Below, piece by piece: positions 5,998-11,953 of a DNA stretch of 22,316 nt (positions within the stretch are counted from its first letter, which is position 1; each line of letters opens with the position of its first letter). The stretch covers positions 1 through 22,316 of the forward strand of contig QFQB01000024.1 of assembly GCA_003241475.1 (NCBI GenBank), given 5' to 3'. This stretch comes from Micavibrio aeruginosavorus. Lineage in GTDB: Bacteria; Pseudomonadota; Alphaproteobacteria; Micavibrionales; Micavibrionaceae. The translations under genes were made by a program, and so were the position numbers. The notes under the pieces are model-generated. The model saw only the letters and a program-made list of their open reading frames with translations. It was not told the DNA's origin and searched no databases.

Positions 5998-7416
5998 ATG
6001 TCAGAAGTAACGGGTCAAACCAATAACGTAAAGCCTTTCAAAACAGAATCTTTTGCCCCGACCCCCGAAGTGTTGGCCGCATGGCAGGCCGTTTATAAAG
6101 ATCTGCGCGATGAATTCGGCGAAGCCGTTTATCGTAGCTGGCTCAAGCCTCTGACGCTACAAGCCTATTATCATGGGACGCTTGAAGTGTCCGTTCCGAC
6201 CCGTTTTATGCGCGACTGGATTCAAACCCACTACTCCAAGCGCATCCTGGAAATGTCGAACGCGAAGTTCGACGACATCAAGCGTCTGGAAGTCGTTGTC
6301 GTTCAAAACACACAAGCCGTTGAAGTTGCCCCTGTTGTCGAAGAGAAAAAAGGCAATGACAACAAAACCGTCACGATGGAAGACCCATTTGATCTGGCTT
6401 CGCCGCTGGATGCCCGCTATACGTTCGATTCTTTTGTTGTCGGTAAGCCAAATGCTTTGGCGCACGCAGCTGCCCGCCGCGTTATTGAAAGCGCAAGCGT
6501 TCCTTTCAACCCACTCTTTATCTATGGTGGCGTCGGTCTTGGCAAAACGCACCTGATGCACGCAATCGCTTGGGCAATGAAAGAACAGCACCCGAACAAG
6601 CGCGTTATGTATCTATCAGCCGAAAAGTTCATGTACCAGTTCGTCCGTGCGATCCGCTCCAACGACACGATGGCGTTTAAGGAATTCTTCCGTTCCGTCG
6701 ATGTCCTGATGATTGACGATATTCAATTCATCTCCGGCAAGGAGAGCACCCAAGAAGAATTCTTCCACACCTTCAACGCCCTCGTAGATCAAAACAAACA
6801 AATCATTATCTCTGCAGACAAAGCACCATCCGACCTGACCGGCATTGAAGAGCGTCTTCGTTCCCGTCTGGCATGGGGTCTGGTTGCCGATATCCAGCCG
6901 TCTACCTATGAACTGCGTCTTGGTATCTTGCAGGCGAAGCGCAAACAGTTGAACGCCAACGTGCCGGATGCTGTTCTTGAATTCCTCGCGCTGAAAGTGA
7001 CCAGCAACATCCGCGAACTCGAAGGTGCTTTGAACCGTATCGTCGCCCATGCTGATGTCGCCAAGCAGGCAATCACGCTGGAAAGCACACAGGAAGTCTT
7101 GCAAGATCTGTTGCGTTCGCACGACCGCCGCATCACGATCGACGAGATCCAGCGCAAAGTGGCCGAGCACTACAACATCCGTCTGGCCGACATGCATTCC
7201 GCCCGCCGTTCGCGCAATGTTGCGCGTCCTCGCCAGGTTGCCATGTTCCTCGCCAAGCAATTGACGGCCCGCTCCTTGCCGGAAATAGGTCGCAAATTCG
7301 GCGGCCGCGACCACACCACTGTGATGCACGCCGTGCGCAAAGTGGAAGAGTTGGTCGGTGAAGATGTCTCCTTCGCGCAGGACGTAGAAGTCATCAAGCG
7401 CGCGTTGACCGGCTGA
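5998..7416 (+). CDS. dnaA: chromosomal replication initiator DnaA
   Basis: 472 residues, normal DnaA length. Domain I covers about residues 22-100 (VYKDLRDEFGEAVYRSWLKPL), and domain II is a short linker to about 130. Domain III is the AAA+ ATPase, with Walker A GGVGLGKT at 177-184, Walker B VLMIDD at 236-241, and sensor and arginine-finger segments (ERLRSRLAWGLVADIQPSTYELR). Domain IV binds DNA and contains SARRSRNVARPRQVAMFLAK and the DnaA signature GGRDHTTVMHA at 435-445. It opens the origin by binding DnaA boxes and loads DnaB. The ATG at 5998 is preceded by GGAG at 5983-5986. The long upstream gap carries DnaA-box-like sites, consistent with autoregulation. The next gene starts only 17 nt downstream, so the cassette that follows may be partly read from the dnaA promoter. 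Confidence 0.99.
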   Translation: MSEVTGQTNNVKPFKTESFAPTPEVLAAWQAVYKDLRDEFGEAVYRSWLKPLTLQAYYHGTLEVSVPTRFMRDWIQTHYSKRILEMSNAKFDDIKRLEVVVVQNTQAVEVAPVVEEKKGNDNKTVTMEDPFDLASPLDARYTFDSFVVGKPNALAHAAARRVIESASVPFNPLFIYGGVGLGKTHLMHAIAWAMKEQHPNKRVMYLSAEKFMYQFVRAIRSNDTMAFKEFFRSVDVLMIDDIQFISGKESTQEEFFHTFNALVDQNKQIIISADKAPSDLTGIEERLRSRLAWGLVADIQPSTYELRLGILQAKRKQLNANVPDAVLEFLALKVTSNIRELEGALNRIVAHADVAKQAITLESTQEVLQDLLRSHDRRITIDEIQRKVAEHYNIRLADMHSARRSRNVARPRQVAMFLAKQLTARSLPEIGRKFGGRDHTTVMHAVRKVEELVGEDVSFAQDVEVIKRALTG

Positions 7417-7433
7417 TATATTTTCAAGGTAGT

Positions 7434-8387
7434 ATGACCTTTCACCAAAGACTTCGGGATTTGGACCATGAAATCGTCGGGATCGGACTATTTCCGATCC
7501 CGACGGGTCGTGCGTACTCAAACGGCTCATCTCTTTATGCCGATAAAATCCATGTCTTTCCCCACGGGGAAAGGCTGGGCATGCTAGCAAGATCCAATTT
7601 GTATCCGTCCTATGGGCATTCTTCTTTGTATATGGGGACGGCGGGGCTGATCAATTTTGGCCATATCCGTAATATCCGCCCGTCTTATGCCGTTTTGTTC
7701 GATGTCAACCCGCACCAGATCATTTACTGGAATGTCGTGTTGTCCGGTGTGCGGCAAAATCAGACCTATGAGGGCTTTCGCTCTTTTTTAAATTACAGCG
7801 AAGTGATTTCAAAAAATATGATTGCGCAAAAACTGGGTGGACAGGAATTTTCCGCGCGCCATTCCATGACGAACGTCTTTCATGACGGTGATCCGCAATC
7901 CTTGTCCCGTCAGACATTCTTTTACAGTGCTCGGTCCTTTTCTTCGTATATGGATGAAATTAATTTTGATGAAAAAGACTATGCGCTGCTGCGTGGAATG
8001 GTCATGGAGGACCGCATCGGAGCATTGACGCTTGATGTTTTTGATGTCGAAGGCTGGCAACAATTTTCCGGTTTCTTGAAAGAAATGCGTGCCGATTATT
8101 CCGATTTTCCCAAGGCCGTGGATACGATCTATGTCAGCAGTGTTTTCCGCTTTGTGAAGGCAGATACGGATTGGACAGGACGCAAGATTAACACTTTGAA
8201 TAATAATGGGATTTTTTCTATTTTGGATGCCCAGAAAAGCGTTGTGATTGACTCGGCCACTGTCTATTCTGTGTCCGAATTCCAAACAAGAACGAAGGAC
8301 AACGCATGGCCCTCCCTCCGGCAGGCAAGGAAAAAGGAATCCGCTCCGGCATCTGGCGTGGACAGATCGGCTCCACATTTCATCTGA
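7434..8387 (+). CDS. hypothetical protein, distant methyltransferase-like features
   Basis: 317 residues, no confident family. No signal peptide or membrane helix, so cytoplasmic. Residues about 66-105 read SSLYMGTAGLINFGHIRNI, then RPSYAVLFDVNPHQIIYW: a Gly-rich turn, then a strand ending in Asp, reminiscent of a nucleotide- or SAM-binding Rossmann start. Residues about 184-240 read YALLRGMVMEDRIGALTLDV and later VDTIYVSSVFRFV, resembling the later strands of atypical methyltransferase-like proteins. These are impressions, not a match. ATG 7434 has AAGG 4 nt upstream and lies 17 nt after dnaA. Its 3' end overlaps the avidin-like gene by 82 nt, so this is the first gene of the avidin/BPL_N cassette. 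Confidence 0.7.
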   Translation: MTFHQRLRDLDHEIVGIGLFPIPTGRAYSNGSSLYADKIHVFPHGERLGMLARSNLYPSYGHSSLYMGTAGLINFGHIRNIRPSYAVLFDVNPHQIIYWNVVLSGVRQNQTYEGFRSFLNYSEVISKNMIAQKLGGQEFSARHSMTNVFHDGDPQSLSRQTFFYSARSFSSYMDEINFDEKDYALLRGMVMEDRIGALTLDVFDVEGWQQFSGFLKEMRADYSDFPKAVDTIYVSSVFRFVKADTDWTGRKINTLNNNGIFSILDAQKSVVIDSATVYSVSEFQTRTKDNAWPSLRQARKKESAPASGVDRSAPHFI

Positions 8388-8704
8388 CCGTTGATGGAAA
8401 CAAAGTCAGCGGAACATTCCAAACCATTCACGGCCAGCCCGACTTTTCCGAAGTCTTCGATGTCACAGGGTTCACGGACGGCGAGTTGATAGGCTTTACG
8501 GTTTTGTGGAAAGGACACGATTCCGTAACCAGCTGGTCGGGGCGGTATTGCATCGACGAGCGTGGCGAGCATATACGCTCGATGTGGCATCTATGCCGCA
8601 AATATGTCGACAAGGAAAAAACACAGCCGACCGAAGAATGGAATTGCGTCTTGAGCAATATCAGCCAGCTTTATTACGCGGGTGAGCTTGAGCAAGGTCA
8701 ATAA
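8306..8704 (+). CDS. avidin/streptavidin-family protein (cytoplasmic)
   Basis: 132 residues with the eight-strand avidin pattern. Segments align with streptavidin: GIWRGQIGSTF (strand 1, GTWYNQLGSTF), VSGTFQT (TGTYES), IGFTVLWK (LGWTVAWK), SVTSWSGRY (SATTWSGQY), IRSMWHL (INTQWLL) and EEWNCVL (NAWKSTL). Equivalents of the biotin-pocket residues Ser27, Trp79, Ser88, Thr90, Trp92, Trp108 and Trp120 are Ser23, Trp68, Ser73, Thr75, Trp77, Trp94 and Trp112. Changed positions are Asn23 to Gly19, Tyr43 to Phe38, Ser45 to Thr40 and Asp128 to Ser120. Unlike streptavidin it has no signal peptide. ATG 8306 has a strong GAAGGA (8294-8299) inside the upstream gene. Its end overlaps the BPL_N gene by 23 nt. 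Biotin binding is inferred from family knowledge and not certain, given the pocket changes. Confidence 0.85.
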   Translation: MALPPAGKEKGIRSGIWRGQIGSTFHLTVDGNKVSGTFQTIHGQPDFSEVFDVTGFTDGELIGFTVLWKGHDSVTSWSGRYCIDERGEHIRSMWHLCRKYVDKEKTQPTEEWNCVLSNISQLYYAGELEQGQ

Positions 8705-9443
8705 AATCGGGATCGTTGCGCCGGAGGCATATAGGAGGCAATTGTTTCTTGCCTCGTTGCGTTCGTCATTCCAGCAATCGTTTCCCGATGCCTCGATGGA
8801 GTATCTCGACAACGCGGGCCTGAACGATCTGCCTCATTTGAAAAGTTTTGATATTGTTGTTCTTCCGGCTTCCCACGGCGAAATCACACCTTACGAGTAT
8901 TTTTTTAAAGGTCGTCCGGCAACCAACATTCAGGCTTACGCGCAAAGAGGTGCCGTTGCGGCATTTTGTTCTGGCGCCTACGGGCTTTTGGATCGTTCAT
9001 CCTATCGCTACAGCAATGGAGAGATTAAAAACTACAGGGGCTATACCTCCTTGCTTGAAACAAAAGGCGACGGGCCTGTGGACGATGCGGCGGGCGGATT
9101 GCGTTTATTGTCCGTTTTCGCTGGTGTTGCCGGAAGCGGCCCAATCAAGCTTTGTTATGATGGGGGGCCGGGGTTTGAATTGACGCCGGATATTTTCCCG
9201 CTGGCGCGCTTTGCCAATGGTCGCGGTGCGGTTGTTGCGCAAAACACGGGCGAGGGGGTTGTCGTTGGTTTCGGGGCTTTGGCGGATGTTCGCGCGGCGC
9301 ACCTGCCGCAGCGCGATCCTGCGTGGCAAGACGTGCGCGAGGAGCTAAAACGCACCGAAGCCGGGCAAATGTCCATATGGGATCAGGCCATGGATATTCT
9401 GGCACGTAAAAAAATACCCGCTTCCTGTTTTGACATATCATAA
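8682..9443 (+). CDS. BPL_N-type class I glutamine amidotransferase-like protein
   Basis: 253 residues from GTG 8682 (TTG 8688 is an alternative). The fold follows the biotin-protein-ligase N-terminal (BPL_N) domain, a class I amidotransferase/DJ-1-like module. It has an N-terminal KIGIVAPEAYRRQL strand-helix, FDIVVLPASHGEITPYEYF, IQAYAQRGAVAAFCSGAYGL with the nucleophile-elbow Cys96, then PIKLCYDGGPGFEL, LARFANGRGAVVAQNTGEGVVVGFG. In BPL_N proteins the last strand usually runs into a G-x-H-P-E-type motif with the catalytic His. Here it reads GFGALADVRAAH, so His is missing from the usual place, though His207 is near. It contains no biotin ligase catalytic domain. It overlaps the avidin-like gene by 23 nt, implying translational coupling. 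A free-standing BPL_N next to an avidin fold suggests a biotin-related role. Confidence 0.75.
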   Translation: MSLSKVNKIGIVAPEAYRRQLFLASLRSSFQQSFPDASMEYLDNAGLNDLPHLKSFDIVVLPASHGEITPYEYFFKGRPATNIQAYAQRGAVAAFCSGAYGLLDRSSYRYSNGEIKNYRGYTSLLETKGDGPVDDAAGGLRLLSVFAGVAGSGPIKLCYDGGPGFELTPDIFPLARFANGRGAVVAQNTGEGVVVGFGALADVRAAHLPQRDPAWQDVREELKRTEAGQMSIWDQAMDILARKKIPASCFDIS

Positions 9444-9507
9444 TTTTTGCCCAGACCGTTCAAACATTCCTTGCGCAATTAGCCTTGGAAAACCGCCGAA
9501 AAACCGC

Positions 9508-9535
9508 TTGGCAAGCCCCTTTGCCGTGCTATAGT
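9508..9535 (+). promoter_or_regulatory. dnaN promoter with extended -10
   Basis: TTGGCA (9508-9513), a 16-bp spacer and TATAGT (9530-9535) preceded by TG at 9527-9528 form a good sigma70-type promoter with an extended -10. The predicted start near 9542 gives a leader of about 55 nt. It lets dnaN-recF be transcribed independently of the dnaA/avidin cassette. Nothing else was seen in the 9444-9597 gap. Confidence 0.6.
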
Positions 9536-9597
9536 CGAATCATCTTCAAATACTGATATGTAATTACTTAAGCGACCAAAGCTGGAAGGCTATATTC

Positions 9598-10713
9598 ATG
9601 AAAATCACTATTGACCGCGCTGCCCTTATGAGAGCCCTGAACCACGTGCAAAGTGCCGTGGAGCGCCGGACGACTATTCCAATCCTGTCCAACGTGCTGA
9701 TGAAAGCCGAAGATGGGATTTTGAGCCTTTCGACTACCGATATGGACCTTGAAATCAACGAAGCTGTTGCGGCCAATGTTGACAAGGCCGGATCGACGAC
9801 CGCCCCCGCCGCAACCTTGTTCGATATCGTGAAAAAACTTCCCGATGATTCTTCCGTGGTTCTGGAACTGGATTCTTCTGGCAACCAGATGACGGTGAAA
9901 GCTGGACGTTCCAATTTTCGTCTGGCATGTTTGCCGGTTGCGGACTTTCCTGAAATCGGTACGGGCAAATTGCCTGCAACATTTTCAATCCCTGCCAATG
10001 AATTGCGTAATCTGATCGACCGCACGAAGTTCGCCATGAGCACGGAAGAAACCCGCTACTATTTGAACGGTATTTACCTGCATGCCGCTGACAATGACGG
10101 TGTTGATGTGCTTCGCGCTGTTGCCACGGACGGTCACCGTCTGGCCCGTTTCGAGATGCCGTTGCCAGAAGGCGCGAACGGCATGCCAGGCATTATCATC
10201 CCACGCAAAACCGTTGCCGAATTGCGCAAGCTGGTGGAAGAGGCGGGAGATTCCATTGAGGTTTCTTTGTCCGAAACCAAAATCCGTTTTTCTTTCGACC
10301 ATATCGTTCTGACATCGAAGTTGATCGACGGTACGTTCCCTGATTACCAGCGTGTTATTCCGAAGGGCAACGACAAGATCGTTGAAGTGAACCCGAAGGC
10401 TTTCTCCCGCGCGATTGACCGCGTTTCGACCATTTCTGATGGAAAATCCCGCGCCGTGAAAATCTCCCTGAACGGCAAGACGATGACGCTCTCGGCCAAT
10501 TCGCCGGAAGCTGGCTCTGCCACCGAAGATCTGGAGATCAACGGCAACGACAACATGGAAATCGGCTTCAATGCCCGTTATCTGCTCGACATCACGCAGC
10601 AAATCGAAGGCGATGGTTGCGTTCTGACGCTGGCCGATTCCGCAAGCCCCACCATTATTCAGGAAGCGGGAGACGCCTCCGCACTCTACGTCCTGATGCC
10701 GCTACGGGTGTAA
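9598..10713 (+). CDS. dnaN: DNA polymerase III beta subunit (sliding clamp)
   Basis: 371 residues, the standard beta-clamp length, with three structurally repeated domains. The N-terminus MKITIDRAALMRALNHVQSA followed by VERRTTIPILSNVLM is highly characteristic (V-x-x-R-x-T-x-P-I-L-x-N). Domain 2 contains YYLNGIYLH and ATDGHRLA, the standard clamp motif, and the C-terminus ends YVLMPLRV, the conserved MPMR(L/V)-type end that contributes to the protein-binding cleft. It is a dimeric ring that tethers polymerase III to DNA. ATG 9598 has GGAAGG (9584-9589) with 8-nt spacing. recF follows after 9 nt. The dnaA-dnaN pair, normally adjacent, is interrupted here by three genes. Confidence 0.99.
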   Translation: MKITIDRAALMRALNHVQSAVERRTTIPILSNVLMKAEDGILSLSTTDMDLEINEAVAANVDKAGSTTAPAATLFDIVKKLPDDSSVVLELDSSGNQMTVKAGRSNFRLACLPVADFPEIGTGKLPATFSIPANELRNLIDRTKFAMSTEETRYYLNGIYLHAADNDGVDVLRAVATDGHRLARFEMPLPEGANGMPGIIIPRKTVAELRKLVEEAGDSIEVSLSETKIRFSFDHIVLTSKLIDGTFPDYQRVIPKGNDKIVEVNPKAFSRAIDRVSTISDGKSRAVKISLNGKTMTLSANSPEAGSATEDLEINGNDNMEIGFNARYLLDITQQIEGDGCVLTLADSASPTIIQEAGDASALYVLMPLRV

Positions 10714-10722
10714 CACAGGGCC

Positions 10723-11847
10723 TTGTCCTTCATTCAATCCCTTCAGCTTAGCCATTTTCGCAGTTACGACATTGCGAAGATGCATGGGGTCCATTCCGGC
10801 CTAATCGTTTTGACGGGTCCGAACGGGGCGGGAAAAACCAATATTCTCGAGGCGGTATCGTTGCTTACGCCCGGGCGGGGATTGCGCTCTGCCGCGAACG
10901 AGGACATCCAGAACAAGAATGCGCCGACGGCGTGGGCGATAGCATCCACCATTGAAACCGGCGGTGCCGAGGTGCAAATCGGCACGGGCATCGAAGTCGG
11001 CGGGAGTAAGCGTCTGGTGCGGATCAACGGCGCTCCGGCAAAATCCCAGATGGCGCTTTCGGATTATTTGTCCTGCATCTGGCTGACGCCGCAAATGGAC
11101 CGGCTTTTCCTCGATAGCTCCAGCGGCCGCAGGCGGTTCTTCGACAAGCTGATTTTTGCCTTCGATGCTACGCATGCAGGACGTGTGACGCGGTATGAAA
11201 ATGCTATGGCGCAGCGCTCGAAATTGTTGCGCGAGGGAAAATTCGATCAAAGCTGGCTGAAATCTCTAGAGGCGCAAATGGCCGAAACGGGCATTGCCAT
11301 CGCTGCCGCACGGCAGGATTTTGCAGGCCGCCTGCAGCGGGCTTGCGATATGGCGCATGACAACGAGGAAACCTTCTTCCCGAAAGCCGCGCTTCATCTG
11401 GCAGGAACGGTTGAGGAAATGCTGGCCAGAATGCCTGCAGTGGAAGTGGAGGAATTGTTCACGTACCAGCTCTCGCAATCCCGTATGCGCGATGCTGAGA
11501 CAGGGGGGGCCGCTACAGGACCGCATAAAGGCGATTTGCAGGTGCGCTACAAAGCCAAAGATATGCCCGCCGATCAATGTTCGACAGGAGAGCAGAAGGC
11601 GTTGCTTATCGGTATTATTCTTGCCCATGCGCGTCTTCTGCGTGCGGAAAAAGGGGCTCCGCCTGTGTTGTTGCTGGATGAGGTTGCGGCGCATCTGGAT
11701 GAAAAAAGACGCGCGGCCTTGTTCGAGTTGTTGTGCGATCTGGGCGGTCAGGTCTGGATGACGGGCACGGACGAATCCCTCTTTAGCGCAGCCTTGGATC
11801 AAGCGCAGTTCTGGACCGTAAAACAGGGTAAAATTTCCAAGGGATAA
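10723..11847 (+). CDS. recF: DNA replication and repair protein RecF
   Basis: 374 residues, normal for RecF, an SMC/ABC-like ATPase that loads RecA at gaps with RecO and RecR. The N-terminus FIQSLQLSHFRSYD is the RecF signature. Walker A GPNGAGKT lies at residues 32-39. The ABC signature STGEQKALLIGIILAHARLL and Walker B PPVLLLDEVAAHLD are both near the C-terminus, followed by the D-loop and the terminal MTGTDESLF. The start is TTG 10723, the only codon that preserves the conserved N-terminal strand, with AGGG only 2 nt upstream, so initiation may depend on coupling to dnaN 9 nt before. The next ATG would delete the first strand. Confidence 0.97.
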   Translation: MSFIQSLQLSHFRSYDIAKMHGVHSGLIVLTGPNGAGKTNILEAVSLLTPGRGLRSAANEDIQNKNAPTAWAIASTIETGGAEVQIGTGIEVGGSKRLVRINGAPAKSQMALSDYLSCIWLTPQMDRLFLDSSSGRRRFFDKLIFAFDATHAGRVTRYENAMAQRSKLLREGKFDQSWLKSLEAQMAETGIAIAAARQDFAGRLQRACDMAHDNEETFFPKAALHLAGTVEEMLARMPAVEVEELFTYQLSQSRMRDAETGGAATGPHKGDLQVRYKAKDMPADQCSTGEQKALLIGIILAHARLLRAEKGAPPVLLLDEVAAHLDEKRRAALFELLCDLGGQVWMTGTDESLFSAALDQAQFWTVKQGKISKG

Positions 11848-11863
11848 CAGGGTGTTATCCACC
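11842..11863. promoter_or_regulatory. inverted repeat and DnaA-like box between recF and gyrB
   Basis: GGATAAC (11842-11848) and GTTATCC (11854-11860) are perfect 7-bp inverted repeats with a 5-bp spacer, overlapping the recF stop codon. The right arm is part of TTATCCACC (11855-11863), one base from the DnaA consensus. No T-run follows, so a terminator is unlikely. A protein-binding site in front of the gyrB promoter is possible. Confidence 0.35.
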
Positions 11864-11873
11864 GCTAAATCGC

Positions 11874-11924
11874 TTGAAAAACGACGGATTTTTCCTATGT
11901 TTTTTAAAGGGCGCATGCTATAAA
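11874..11924 (+). promoter_or_regulatory. candidate gyrB promoters
   Basis: Two options lie in the 106-bp gap. TTGAAA (11874-11879) with a 16-bp spacer and TATGTT (11896-11901) forms a moderate promoter. TGCTATAAA (11916-11924) is a strong extended -10 without a clear -35. Either would give gyrB its own transcript. Supercoiling control of gyrB is known in other bacteria but cannot be judged here. Confidence 0.45.
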
Positions 11925-11953
11925 AATGGCTTCGCATTAGGGGTACAAAAATC

